This document shows, piece after piece, positions 18,405 through 26,814 of a DNA stretch of 33,952 bases; the stretch's first letter is position 1, and each line of letters begins with the position of its first letter. The notes beneath the pieces were generated by a model. The model worked only from the letters and a program-made list of their open reading frames with translations. It made no database searches and was not told the origin of the DNA. A program made the position numbers and the translations under genes. The DNA is from Acidobacteriota bacterium (GTDB taxonomy: Bacteria; Actinomycetota; Acidimicrobiia; Acidimicrobiales; Ilumatobacteraceae), in the NCBI GenBank assembly GCA_018970175.1, contig JAGWWV010000023.1, positions 1 through 33,952 on the forward strand, read 5' to 3'.

Positions 18405-19201
18405 TTGTTGGCCTTCGCCCGCTTGCGCGCCTCGATGTCATCGATGACCTTTCGCACCGCGGTCTTCGATTCCGGTCGATCCGACATGCGAATCGTGAAT
18501 GTCTGTTCGTATTCGTAGCCGGTACGGAAGTCGAGATGCTCGACGGCGTTCATGCACTGCTTGGCCATGCGCAAGGCAACGCTGCCCTTGCCGACGATCG
18601 TCCGCAGGATCCTCTCGCATTCCTCGTCGAGTGAATCGTGGGGAACAACCGTGATGGCGGCCCCAAACTGTTTGAACTGCTCGGCGGAATACGTCTCGGC
18701 GGTGAAGAACATCCGTCGAACGGCATGTTCGGGAACCAACCGGCGGGCGAACTTGAGCCCACCCAGAACTCCGACGTCGAGTTCGGTCAGACCGAAGACG
18801 GCACGATCGGAGGCGATGACGACATCGGAGAGCGATGCAAGGGCGAGTCCGGTACCGAATGCAACGCCGTTGACCCGTGCAACGACCGGCACCGGACAGT
18901 CGTGCAGGGCCCAGAACGCCCGTCGAACGCGGTACATCAACTCCGCCGCGTATTCGGAGTCCATTTGTGCGAACTCGTGGATGTCGTTGCCGGAACAGAA
19001 GACCTTTCCCGCGCCGGTGAGGAGAACCGCATCGATGTCGGACGCATCGTGCACCGCGTCGAAAGCGAGATGCAGTTCCTTCAGCACCTGGGTGTTTGCC
19101 GCGTTGGCGCCCGGTCGGTCGAGCGTGATGCGCACCACCCTCTCCATTGGCTGGTCGATCTTCACGAATTCGAGCGGCGAGTTTGTACGAGGTTCGATCA
19201 C
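18401..19201 (-). CDS. enoyl-CoA hydratase/isomerase family protein
   Basis: The 266-residue crotonase-fold protein is expected to act on a CoA thioester. RVVRITLDRPGANAANTQVL starts the fold, and AVLLTGAGKVFCSGNDIHEF carries the first oxyanion-hole strand. NGVAFGTGLALASLSDVVIA and VFGLTELDVGVLGGLKFARR cover the active site. Only one of the two hydratase glutamates remains: Glu140 (FGLTE) is present, while the position of rat Glu144 is Ala120. That pattern is commoner in enoyl-CoA isomerases and other crotonases than in true hydratases. The start is GTG at 19201, with TAGGCT 6 nt upstream. It is divergent from an acyl-CoA dehydrogenase, which suggests joint use in fatty-acyl or side-chain degradation. 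Confidence 0.9.
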   Translation of the reverse strand: MIEPRTNSPLEFVKIDQPMERVVRITLDRPGANAANTQVLKELHLAFDAVHDASDIDAVLLTGAGKVFCSGNDIHEFAQMDSEYAAELMYRVRRAFWALHDCPVPVVARVNGVAFGTGLALASLSDVVIASDRAVFGLTELDVGVLGGLKFARRLVPEHAVRRMFFTAETYSAEQFKQFGAAITVVPHDSLDEECERILRTIVGKGSVALRMAKQCMNAVEHLDFRTGYEYEQTFTIRMSDRPESKTAVRKVIDDIEARKRAKANK

Positions 19202-19207
19202 GCACTT

Positions 19208-19213
19208 AGCCTA
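19208..19213 (-). promoter_or_regulatory. -10 box for leaderless enoyl-CoA hydratase-like gene
   Basis: TAGGCT on the minus strand, then AAGTGC and the GTG at 19201. The 71-bp divergent gap to the acyl-CoA dehydrogenase start would also hold its promoter. Confidence 0.55.
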
Positions 19214-19272
19214 ATTCGCAGGCGTCCAACTCTTGGTTGCGACGTCGGGCCTCTTGCACGGAAGGAGCGGCT

Positions 19273-20484
19273 GTGTTGCAACCGAAGAACCTCCCGACAC
19301 TCGAAGAGTTTCGTGCCGACGCGCGTCAGTGGCTGGCGGGTGTGGCGTCACCCCGTGAATCCCACGACAATGCGTGGGGCGAAGGAAGCGATTCGGTCGC
19401 GTTGTTCGACAATCTCGAACACGCCGTCGAAACCGAATTGGTCGAAGCCGGCAAGGCATGGGAACGAGCACGGTTCGATGCGGGCTGGGGCGCGATCTCG
19501 TGGCCGATCGAAGAGGGTGGGCTCGGTTACCCGGCGATCTATGCACGCGCGTTCGACGAGGAAGAACGGCACTTCGACGTTCCACGTCGTTCGGAAATCT
19601 TCGAAGTGACGAGAAAGTTGATTCCGCCCACCATCCTGAAGTGGGGGACCGATGCCCAAAAGACCCGTTGGAACAGGGCTTTTTTGCGCACCGACGAGAT
19701 GTGCTGCCAGTTGTTCTCGGAACCGGGCGCCGGGTCCGACCTTGCCGGTGTGGCAACGAAGGCAACGCGTGACGGTGATGAGTGGGTCCTGAACGGCCAA
19801 AAAGTGTGGACATCCGGAGCGCGATTCTCCGAGTGGGGCCTTGCGGTGTGCCGAACCGATTCGACGGTCGCGAAGCATGCGGGGCTCACCGCGTTCATGG
19901 TGCCCCTCGACGCGCCCGGCGTGACGGTTCGTCCGATTCGTCAGATGTCGGGAGGGTCGAGCTTCAGCGAGGTCTTCCTCGACGACGTACGTCTTGGTGA
20001 CGAGTACAGGCTGGGACCCGAAGGTTCGGGGTGGAGCGTTGCACTCACGACGCTGTCCGCGGAACGCATTGCATCGAATGATCTCGGCGCCGACGCCGTT
20101 CCGAGGATGCTGGCTCTCGCCAAGCGAATGGGTGTCGCGAATTCTCCGTTTCTGCGTCATGCAACCGTGTCGTGGTGGTCGCACATTCGAATCCATGAAC
20201 TCAACGAGCACCGCGTTGCGGCAAGCCTCGAGGCCGGCGAAGAACCCGGGCCCGAAGGCTCGATCGGTCGCCTGTACTGCACCCAGAACCTGACGCGCAC
20301 CGGCGACCTTGCCGCGCAGTTGCTCGGCCCGCGTCTCGTTGCCGACGTCGGCGAATGGGGCACATACGCGTGGTCGGAACAGTTTCTCGGTGCGCCCGGA
20401 TACCGAATCGCCGGAGGATCACAGGAGATTCAGCGCAACATCATCGCTGAGCGCGTTCTCGGTCTGCCGAAAGAACCGAAGTGA
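19273..20484 (+). CDS. acyl-CoA dehydrogenase family flavoprotein
   Basis: The 403-residue FAD enzyme should introduce an alpha-beta double bond into an acyl-CoA and hand electrons to ETF. The N-terminal helical domain is followed by [20 protein letters not shown], which lies in the beta-domain signature, and [15 protein letters not shown]. The C-terminal helical domain ends [20 protein letters not shown], the standard ACAD closing motif. The catalytic base cannot be placed with confidence. GTG 19273 is chosen because GGAAGGAG (19260-19267) precedes it with 5-nt spacing. An SDR gene follows after 20 bases. In this cluster it probably serves steroid-, terpenoid- or fatty-acid-like CoA esters; the EtfD-like protein at the left edge could receive its electrons through ETF. 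Confidence 0.92.
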   Translation: MLQPKNLPTLEEFRADARQWLAGVASPRESHDNAWGEGSDSVALFDNLEHAVETELVEAGKAWERARFDAGWGAISWPIEEGGLGYPAIYARAFDEEERHFDVPRRSEIFEVTRKLIPPTILKWGTDAQKTRWNRAFLRTDEMCCQLFSEPGAGSDLAGVATKATRDGDEWVLNGQKVWTSGARFSEWGLAVCRTDSTVAKHAGLTAFMVPLDAPGVTVRPIRQMSGGSSFSEVFLDDVRLGDEYRLGPEGSGWSVALTTLSAERIASNDLGADAVPRMLALAKRMGVANSPFLRHATVSWWSHIRIHELNEHRVAASLEAGEEPGPEGSIGRLYCTQNLTRTGDLAAQLLGPRLVADVGEWGTYAWSEQFLGAPGYRIAGGSQEIQRNIIAERVLGLPKEPK

Positions 20485-20504
20485 CGAACAGGGACGGAGA
20501 AACC

Positions 20505-21284
20505 ATGAGCGACAACGGCGGCGGGAAGAAGGTCGCGATCGTCACGGGCGCGGGACGGGGCATCGGTCGCGAGACGTCGATTGCGCTCGCCGCCGCCGGG
20601 TACACGGTGGAATGTGTCGACCTCGACGGTGACGCCGCCGCCGAGACCGCGCAACTCGTCGGCGGTCGCGCGACGCGACTCGATGTATGCGATGAAGTCG
20701 CCGTGGGTGACTTCATCGGTGGGCTGGGACGTTGTGACGTGCTGGTCAGTAATGCGGGAATCTGGCGGTTCACGCCACTGCTCGACACTCCGGTCACCGA
20801 GGCAGTCGATGTGCTGCGGGTGAACGTGATCGCACCGCTGATCTGGATCAAGGCGGTTGCACCGCTGATGGCAAAGAGCGGCGGTGGGTCGATCGTGCAC
20901 CTTGCGTCGACGGCCGCGCGCGCAATCGCGACGGCCACCGGCATCTACCCGTCGTCGAAGGCCGCAGTGATCGCACTGACCGAGCAGGCCGCCGTCGAAC
21001 TCGGCCCCCTCGGCATCAGGGTGAACGCAGTGGGACCGGGTCGCATCGTGACCGAGGGAAGCAGCGGTCGAGTTGACCCCGATGATTCGAAGGTTGGCGG
21101 CCGCGCTCTTCCCCTCGGTCGGTGGGGCACACCACGCGATATTGCCGACGCGATCGTCTTTCTCTGCACGCCCGCCTCGGCGTACATCACCGGTCAGGTC
21201 ATTTGGGTCGACGGCGGACTCACGGTTGCGACGAACGAATTCCTTCGGGTGGCGCGAAATCAGCCGTATTCGCCCGAGCGGTGA
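20505..21284 (+). CDS. short-chain dehydrogenase/reductase
   Basis: The 259-residue classical SDR begins [20 protein letters not shown], the TGxxxGxG nucleotide-binding motif. An acidic residue after beta-2 (CVDLDGDAA) suggests NAD(H). [11 protein letters not shown] is the NAG motif, [11 protein letters not shown] holds the catalytic Ser, and [20 protein letters not shown] is the YxxxK active site. The ending [15 protein letters not shown] is typical. ATG at 20505 follows GGAGA at 20496-20500; a GTG at 20481 overlapping the acyl-CoA dehydrogenase stop as GTGA is the alternative. It probably oxidises a hydroxyl group in the same pathway as the upstream enzyme. The substrate is unknown. Confidence 0.93.
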   Translation: MSDNGGGKKVAIVTGAGRGIGRETSIALAAAGYTVECVDLDGDAAAETAQLVGGRATRLDVCDEVAVGDFIGGLGRCDVLVSNAGIWRFTPLLDTPVTEAVDVLRVNVIAPLIWIKAVAPLMAKSGGGSIVHLASTAARAIATATGIYPSSKAAVIALTEQAAVELGPLGIRVNAVGPGRIVTEGSSGRVDPDDSKVGGRALPLGRWGTPRDIADAIVFLCTPASAYITGQVIWVDGGLTVATNEFLRVARNQPYSPER

Positions 21285-21296
21285 TACTCCGGCGCT

Positions 21297-22205
21297 TCAG
21301 CGGTAGTCGTCGACGACCTCGGCCAGCTGCTCGGGGAGCGCCTCCCAGTCCCGTTCATTGGTGATGGCCGCCCAGAAGCCGCATTCGATGATTGCCTCTT
21401 CGGCGCCGAGAGCACGCGACTCGTCGAGTCCCGCACGGATGCGGTCGAGACCATCAGCAACTCCGTCGTCGCTGCCGGCGGGCCGCGCGGCGTACACGCG
21501 GGTCACAAGTCGCATTGGCGCGGCGCCTTCAGGTTGGTGTTCACGCAGCCAGGAGAGATTGTCGGCAATCGGGATACCCGTGCCGACGGTGGGATTCCAC
21601 ATGTCGAAGTGACGCGCGGTACGGCGCAGGCCGGCGGCGCTGCGCATGCCCGACATCAAAGGCGGTCGGCGCGCACCGAAGGGTTTCGGCTGCACCTCCG
21701 CTGTCGGAATGGTGAAGTGCGAGCCGTGAAACTCGACGGGGTCGGGGCCCCAACACCGAACGAGTGCCGGGATGAACTCGTCGAGGCGGTCACCGCGGGT
21801 CGCAAAGTCGACGCCGGACTGTGCGTGTTCGTCGGCTGACCAACCTGCTCCGATGCCCAACACCACACGTCCCTCGCTCAACTGATCGAGAGTCGCGACG
21901 CGCTGGGCCAATTCGACCGGACGGTGGTAACCGGCAACGACGACGCTGGTTCCCAGCGTCAATCGTTCGGACGTTGCAGCGGCAAAGGAAAGAAGCTCGA
22001 AGGGTGAGAAGAAGCTGCGGTACGCACCGTGAACCTCGGTGCCGTACTTGCCCGAGTACTGGGATGTATTGCGGATCGGATAGAAGAGGTGTTCTTGCAC
22101 CCACAGGCTTGCGTAGCCGAGGGCATCGGCCGATCGTACGAAAGAGGCGACACAGCGCCCCGTCACGTGAAAGCCGAGTTGTGGCATTCCGAGACCGATT
22201 CGCAC
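21297..22205 (-). CDS. LLM-class (F420-type) oxidoreductase
   Basis: The 302-residue luciferase-like TIM-barrel protein has MRIGLGMPQLG at the first strand, LGYASLWVQEHLFYP, LTLGTSVVVAGYHRPVELAQ and the signature LSEGRVVLGIGAGWSADEH. The pattern fits actinobacterial TIGR03619-like F420-dependent oxidoreductases more than FMN monooxygenases, but the cofactor is an inference. Such enzymes reduce or oxidise diverse ketones, alcohols or enones. The GTG at 22205 has TAGAGT 6 nt upstream. It ends 12 bp from the convergent SDR and is divergent from the kinase-SDR-P450 operon. Confidence 0.9.
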   Translation of the reverse strand: MRIGLGMPQLGFHVTGRCVASFVRSADALGYASLWVQEHLFYPIRNTSQYSGKYGTEVHGAYRSFFSPFELLSFAAATSERLTLGTSVVVAGYHRPVELAQRVATLDQLSEGRVVLGIGAGWSADEHAQSGVDFATRGDRLDEFIPALVRCWGPDPVEFHGSHFTIPTAEVQPKPFGARRPPLMSGMRSAAGLRRTARHFDMWNPTVGTGIPIADNLSWLREHQPEGAAPMRLVTRVYAARPAGSDDGVADGLDRIRAGLDESRALGAEEAIIECGFWAAITNERDWEALPEQLAEVVDDYR

Positions 22206-22211
22206 GCCGTG

Positions 22212-22217
22212 ACTCTA
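22212..22217 (-). promoter_or_regulatory. -10 box for leaderless LLM oxidoreductase gene
   Basis: TAGAGT on the minus strand, then CACGGC and the GTG at 22205. Confidence 0.55.
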
Positions 22218-22243
22218 CGACACCGCATTCGACGTCGTGGCTG

Positions 22244-22273
22244 TTGACGGGGGAGGCCGTCACGGGCGAAGAT
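22244..22273 (+). promoter_or_regulatory. possible promoter of the kinase-SDR-P450 operon
   Basis: TTGACG (22244-22249), an 18-bp spacer and GAAGAT (22268-22273) lie in the 103-bp divergent gap. The -35 is good and the -10 weak. A strong GAGGGGAGAG ribosome site (22296-22305) follows. Confidence 0.4.
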
Positions 22274-22308
22274 CGTGTCTCCACACGTACTCATTGAGGG
22301 GAGAGACA

Positions 22309-23406
22309 GTGGCAAATTTTCCGATTCAACCCGAGCAGTTGTCGAGTGAATGGTTCACCACGACGCTGCGTACAGCCGGAAAACTCGCGGCCGGCAACGA
22401 GGTGTCAGGTTTTGACGTCGGCTTCATCGGCGATGGCGTCGGTCTTCTCGGCATGGTGCTTCGTGTTTCGCTGAAGTACGCGCACGCGGATGGCGCGGGC
22501 CCGGCGAGCGTCGTGATCAAGTTCGCACACCCCGTTCCCGAGAACCGTGCGATTGCAGCGAATCTCAACATGTACGAGCGCGAGGTGGTCTTCTTCAACG
22601 AAGTCGCACCCGAAGTCTCGACCCCGAAACCCGAGTGTTACTTCGCCGGCATGGACTACGACAACGGCAGCAACATCGTCGTCCTCGAAGACCTCAACCA
22701 GTACCGCGCAGGTGACCAGGTGAAGGGGATCACCGTCGACGAGGCGAAGATGGTCATCGATGCCCTGGCACCGCTGCACGCGAAGTACTGGGGCAAGTAC
22801 GAGGGCAAGTTCAAGAACATGATGCAGATCAACACCTCGTACGTCGAACCCTTCGTTCCGAGTGTCGAAGGAACGTGGCATCCCGCACTCGCCAACTTCG
22901 GCTACTGCATGACCCAGGAGCTGCGCGACAACATCGAACACTACGTTCAGTCCCTCCGCAGGATCCATCAGTTGATGGCAGAGCGAACAATGACCGTCAT
23001 TCACGGCGATGCCCGAATGGACAACGCCATGTTCGGAGATGGCAAACCGGGTCTGAAGCCGGTCGTTCTCGTCGATTGGCAAGCGATCATGATTTCGAAT
23101 CCATTGCAGGACATCGCGTGGATGCTCGCGACGGGGATCGACACCAAGGTGCGTCGCGAACAAGAAGAGGCTCTTCTCGCCTACTACGTGGCGGCCGTGC
23201 AGAAGCACGGGGTCACCGGCTATTCGCTCGAGCAGTGCATCGACGACTACAACGTCGGCGTTCTCTTCCTTTTGTCCTACCCGATCATCATCGCGGGTGC
23301 GTTCGACCCGGCGAACGCCCGCGGCAAGGAACTCGCCGAAGAGGGTCTGCGTCGACACTCTGCCACCGTCGAAGATCGCCAACTCCTGCGTTACATCGCG
23401 CGGTGA
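22309..23406 (+). CDS. APH/ecdysteroid-kinase-like phosphotransferase
   Basis: The 365-residue protein has a small-molecule kinase fold. Lys71 in SVVIKFAHP would bind ATP, with a Glu in NMYEREVVFF as its partner. VIHGDARMDNAMF (His232-Gly-Asp234, Asn239) is the catalytic loop, and VVLVDWQAIM (Asp256) the metal-binding DFG equivalent, followed by NPLQDIAWML. The pattern resembles EcKinase/CHK-type and actinobacterial phosphotransferases rather than antibiotic-resistance APHs. Relatives such as LvaA and the ACAD10/11 kinase domain phosphorylate hydroxyacyl-CoAs. The GTG at 22309 is supported by the strong ribosome site. It is followed after 4 bp by an SDR and then a P450, so it may phosphorylate a hydroxyl introduced by oxygenation. 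Substrate unproven. Confidence 0.85.
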   Translation: MANFPIQPEQLSSEWFTTTLRTAGKLAAGNEVSGFDVGFIGDGVGLLGMVLRVSLKYAHADGAGPASVVIKFAHPVPENRAIAANLNMYEREVVFFNEVAPEVSTPKPECYFAGMDYDNGSNIVVLEDLNQYRAGDQVKGITVDEAKMVIDALAPLHAKYWGKYEGKFKNMMQINTSYVEPFVPSVEGTWHPALANFGYCMTQELRDNIEHYVQSLRRIHQLMAERTMTVIHGDARMDNAMFGDGKPGLKPVVLVDWQAIMISNPLQDIAWMLATGIDTKVRREQEEALLAYYVAAVQKHGVTGYSLEQCIDDYNVGVLFLLSYPIIIAGAFDPANARGKELAEEGLRRHSATVEDRQLLRYIAR

Positions 23407-23410
23407 GGTG

Positions 23411-24196
23411 ATGGGCCAACTTGATGGATTGAGCACGATCGTCACCGGCGCAGGACGCGGCATCGGACGGGCGATCGCGAAGGTGTACGCACGTGAGGGA
23501 GCGACGGTGTCGCTGTTGTCGCGTACACAGGCCACGGTCGAGCAGGTTGCGGAAGAAATTCGGGCCGAAGGCGGCGCCGCGCGCGCCTACGCCTGTGACG
23601 TCGGCCAGAGACAGCAGGTGTTCGACGTCATCAACCAGGCAATTACCGACATGGGGACAGTCGACGTTCTGGTGAACAATGCGCAGGGTTTCGGAACCCA
23701 AAGCTCACCGCGGTCGTCGACGAAGTACTTCGGCGTCGAAGAGACGCCGGACGACGAGATCGAGTACATCTTCCGCACGGGCGCAATGGCGTCGCTCTGG
23801 GGCATGCAGGCCGTCTTTCCGGTGATGAAGGCCAAAGGGTGGGGGAAGATCATCAATTTCTCTTCGACCTCGGGAATCCTCGGAACAACGGGAAACACCG
23901 CATACAACGTCACCAAAGAGGCGGTTCGGTCGTTGTCGCGCACTGCTGCGAACGAGTGGGGTCAATGGGGTATCAACGTCAACGTCATCAGTCCGACGTT
24001 GCGCACCGATGCCTTCGAGGCCTGGGAGGCCGACCGCCCCGAGTTCGTGAAGGCACTTCGCGAGGCTCTTCCGATGCGACGACTCGGGGACCCAGAACTC
24101 GACGGAGGACCGCTCGCCGTTTTCCTTGCCAGCCATGGATCCGACTTCATCACCGGAATGACGTTCATGCTGAACGGCGGAAAGTTGATGCCCTGA
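23411..24196 (+). CDS. short-chain dehydrogenase/reductase
   Basis: The 261-residue SDR has [20 protein letters not shown] (cofactor motif), an Arg after beta-2 (LLSRTQATVE) that suggests NADP(H), VLVNNAQGFG in place of the usual NNAG, IINFSSTSGIL with the catalytic Ser, and AYNVTKEAVRSL with YxxxK. It ends FITGMTFMLNGGKLMP. The ATG at 23411 begins 4 bp after the kinase stop, and its TGA shares one base with the P450 ATG (TGATG), so all three are probably co-translated. It probably oxidises or reduces the same substrate the P450 hydroxylates. The insertion around residues 98-115 is somewhat long for the family. Confidence 0.92.
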   Translation: MGQLDGLSTIVTGAGRGIGRAIAKVYAREGATVSLLSRTQATVEQVAEEIRAEGGAARAYACDVGQRQQVFDVINQAITDMGTVDVLVNNAQGFGTQSSPRSSTKYFGVEETPDDEIEYIFRTGAMASLWGMQAVFPVMKAKGWGKIINFSSTSGILGTTGNTAYNVTKEAVRSLSRTAANEWGQWGINVNVISPTLRTDAFEAWEADRPEFVKALREALPMRRLGDPELDGGPLAVFLASHGSDFITGMTFMLNGGKLMP

Positions 24197-25470
24197 TGAC
24201 AGACACGCAACACACCCCGGAAATCCTGCGCGACTTCGATCCGTTTTCGTACGCCTTCTACCAGGACCCGCATCCCTACTACGAGGTGATGCGACAAACC
24301 TCTCCCGCGTGGTACTGCCCATCTCGCGACTTCTACTTCGTCACCTCCTACGAGTGGGCCAACCGTGTCGTGAAGAACCCGACGCTCTTTTCGTCGGCGT
24401 ACGGAGCGGTTGCAAATCAGCCACCACCGCCACACCTCAAGGCAAAGATCGACGAAATCAAGAGCGCCGGCTGGGTGCGGCCGCCCACACTGTTGACGGC
24501 CGATCCTCCCGACCACACCCGCTACCGCAACACGGTGTCGAGGGCATTCAACGCCCGCGTCATTGCGAACATGCGAGGGGCAATCGAATCGATCGTGAAA
24601 GAGGAAATCGACCGTTTCATCGGCCTCGGTCGGGTGAACATGCGCGAGGTGTTCTCCGACACGATTCCCGTCCGTGTCATCATTCGAACCCTCGACCTTC
24701 CCGAGGACTCCCAGGCCGATGTGCGTCGTTGGTCGGGTGACACCACCGCCGGCATCGGCTGTCTGCTGTCCGACGACCGCGCCATCGAAGCGGCGCACGG
24801 CGTCGTCGAACTTCAGCGCTACATGAACAGCGAGATCCTGAAGCGAATCGAGTGTCCGCGCAGCGACATCATCAGCATGCTCGTCGATGCGGACCTGCCG
24901 CTCGCCGACGGATCGGGTACCCGGAAACTCACGATGGAAGAGTCGATGGGTGTCCTCCAGTCCCTCATCGGGGCGGGAAACGAAACCACGACGAAGCTCT
25001 TCAGCTCCATGGTCCACCTGTTGGCCGACAACAAGGAGGAATGGCACAAGTTGAAGGCCGACCGTTCGCGTGCGGCGCTCATCGTCGAAGAGGCGCTGCG
25101 TCTCGTGACACCATCCCAGGCGCTTCAACGTGTTGCCACCGACGACACGGAAATCGGGGGAGTGCCCATCCCGAAGGGGAGCAAGATTTTCGTCTCGTAC
25201 AGTGCGGCGAATCGCGACCCCGAAGTGTTCCCCGACCCCGATCGTTTCGTGCCCGACCGCCCGAACGTCCGCGACCACCTGTCGTTCGGCGCCGGCGTGC
25301 ACTTCTGCATCGGAGCACCGTTGTCCCGCCTAGAGAGCGTCGTGGCCCTCGAACATCTCGCCGAACGTTGGGCTGACTTCCGTTTGACCGACGCGAACAC
25401 GTTCGAATACGAGGAGACCTTTCAGTTGCGAGGCCTGAAGAATCTCTACGTCGAATTCGACATCGCCTGA
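24196..25470 (+). CDS. cytochrome P450
   Basis: The 424-residue soluble bacterial P450 monooxygenase has the I-helix oxygen-activating GAGNETTT (259-266), the K-helix E-x-x-R (Glu299-Ala-Leu-Arg302), and the heme loop FGAGVHFCIGAPLSRLE with Cys371 as iron ligand. PPDHTRYRNTVSRAF is the C-helix region. No transmembrane anchor is present, so it needs a ferredoxin and reductase from elsewhere. I cannot assign a CYP family with certainty; the setting (kinase, SDR, LLM and acyl-CoA enzymes) suggests hydroxylation of a terpenoid, steroid or alkyl substrate. ATG 24196 overlaps the preceding stop by one base. Confidence 0.95.
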   Translation: MTDTQHTPEILRDFDPFSYAFYQDPHPYYEVMRQTSPAWYCPSRDFYFVTSYEWANRVVKNPTLFSSAYGAVANQPPPPHLKAKIDEIKSAGWVRPPTLLTADPPDHTRYRNTVSRAFNARVIANMRGAIESIVKEEIDRFIGLGRVNMREVFSDTIPVRVIIRTLDLPEDSQADVRRWSGDTTAGIGCLLSDDRAIEAAHGVVELQRYMNSEILKRIECPRSDIISMLVDADLPLADGSGTRKLTMEESMGVLQSLIGAGNETTTKLFSSMVHLLADNKEEWHKLKADRSRAALIVEEALRLVTPSQALQRVATDDTEIGGVPIPKGSKIFVSYSAANRDPEVFPDPDRFVPDRPNVRDHLSFGAGVHFCIGAPLSRLESVVALEHLAERWADFRLTDANTFEYEETFQLRGLKNLYVEFDIA

Positions 25471-25484
25471 GGCCGACCCGCGGA

Positions 25485-25490
25485 TAGGAT
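25485..25490 (+). promoter_or_regulatory. -10 box of the purA-purB operon
   Basis: TAGGAT lies 34 bp before the purA ATG and would give a ~28-nt leader with GAGAGG at 25508-25513. It is in the 54-bp gap after the P450 gene. Confidence 0.45.
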
Positions 25491-25524
25491 TTGCACGCAG
25501 GTTCGAAGAGAGGCTCGGTCAGTC

Positions 25525-26814
25525 ATGCCCGTCACGGTCGTCGTCGGTACACAGTGGGGTGACGAGGGCAAGGCAAAGGTCATCGACCTCCTGTCGCGCA
25601 CCCACTCCCATGTCGTGCGATATCAAGGCGGCCACAATGCGGGGCATACCGTCGTCGTCGGCAGCGAAAAATACGCCCTGCAACTCATTCCGAGCGGCGT
25701 TCTCTACGACCATGTGACTCCCGTGATCGGGAACGGCGTCGTCGTCGACCTCCCGACACTCGTCAACGAAATCGACACGCTCGAGTCACGCGGAGTGTCG
25801 TGTGCGCGACTGCGGGTGTCGAGCCGGGCGCACCTGATTTTCCCGTGGCACCAGGCACACGACGCCCTTGCCGAGGACAAGCGTGGTGACGACAAGATCG
25901 GAACGACGCTGAAGGGAATCGGTCCGGCGTACGCCGACAAGGCCCGCCGCGTCGGCATCCGCGCCGGCGAAGTTCTGAACCCCGGTCGATTCGCCGAACT
26001 GGTCCGCCAACGAGCAAAAGAAGAGAGCGCGGTGCTCGTGGCTCTCGGCGGCACGGCCGTCGACGCCGACGCGATTGCAGCACGCTTCACCGAACTCGCC
26101 CACCGCATCGCGCCGTACGTTGCCGACACCGTCAACGGCCTCCACGATGCCCTGGCGGCCGGCTCGTCGTTGTTGCTCGAAGGTGCACAGGCAACGTTTC
26201 TCGACATCGATCACGGGACCTATCCGTTTGTGACATCTTCGAATCCGATCGCCGGAGGGGCCTGTGCCGGTACCGGTCTGGGGCCGCGCGATATCACGCG
26301 TGTTGTCGGAATCGCCAAGGCGTACACGACGCGTGTCGGGTCGGGACCATTCCCGACCGAACTGGTCGATGCAGATGGTGAGCCCGATGTGCTCGGCACC
26401 GCCCTCATCGATATTGGTCACGAGTACGGAACCGTGACAGGTCGACGTCGCCGAACGGGCTGGCTCGACCTCGTCATGTTGCGTCACGCCGTGCGGGTCA
26501 ATTCGCTCACGGAAATCGCTCTCACGAAGCTCGATGTGCTCGACACCTTCGACGAGGTGAAGGTGTGTACCGATTATCGGCTCGACGGTGAGATTCTCGG
26601 TGGATACCCCGACCTCATCGACGTGCTGGCCGAAGTCGAACCCGTGTACACGACGATCCCCGGTTGGAAGACGACGCTGCGTGGGGCAAGGACCGACTCA
26701 GATCTTCACCCGAATGCACGCGGGCTCATCGAACTTGTCGAGCGCAACGTCGGCGTTCCCGTCACGATGGTCGGGACGGGACCCGAGCGCGACGACTGCG
26801 TGGTGCGAGGGTGA
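25525..26814 (+). CDS. purA: adenylosuccinate synthetase
   Basis: The 429-residue cytosolic enzyme converts IMP, aspartate and GTP to adenylosuccinate, the first committed step to AMP. The N-terminus VVVGTQWGDEGKAKVIDLLS is the P-loop. VVRYQGGHNAGHTVVV is the second signature, with the conserved His. GTTLKGIGPAYADKARRVGI and FVTSSNPIAGGACAGTGLG are also present. The last Gly of the usual GDEGKGK loop is Ala here; all else looks intact. Length is normal. Its TGA overlaps the purB GTG, giving a compact purA-purB operon. Confidence 0.97.
   Translation: MPVTVVVGTQWGDEGKAKVIDLLSRTHSHVVRYQGGHNAGHTVVVGSEKYALQLIPSGVLYDHVTPVIGNGVVVDLPTLVNEIDTLESRGVSCARLRVSSRAHLIFPWHQAHDALAEDKRGDDKIGTTLKGIGPAYADKARRVGIRAGEVLNPGRFAELVRQRAKEESAVLVALGGTAVDADAIAARFTELAHRIAPYVADTVNGLHDALAAGSSLLLEGAQATFLDIDHGTYPFVTSSNPIAGGACAGTGLGPRDITRVVGIAKAYTTRVGSGPFPTELVDADGEPDVLGTALIDIGHEYGTVTGRRRRTGWLDLVMLRHAVRVNSLTEIALTKLDVLDTFDEVKVCTDYRLDGEILGGYPDLIDVLAEVEPVYTTIPGWKTTLRGARTDSDLHPNARGLIELVERNVGVPVTMVGTGPERDDCVVRG

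Noticed and set aside
22309-23406. Aminoglycoside-resistance phosphotransferase
   Set aside because: The kinase motifs are shared by many families, and the operon with an SDR and a P450 points to metabolism, not resistance.
23962-25302. A 446-codon open frame antisense to the P450 and SDR
   Set aside because: The sense strand carries complete P450 motifs; the antisense product has none.
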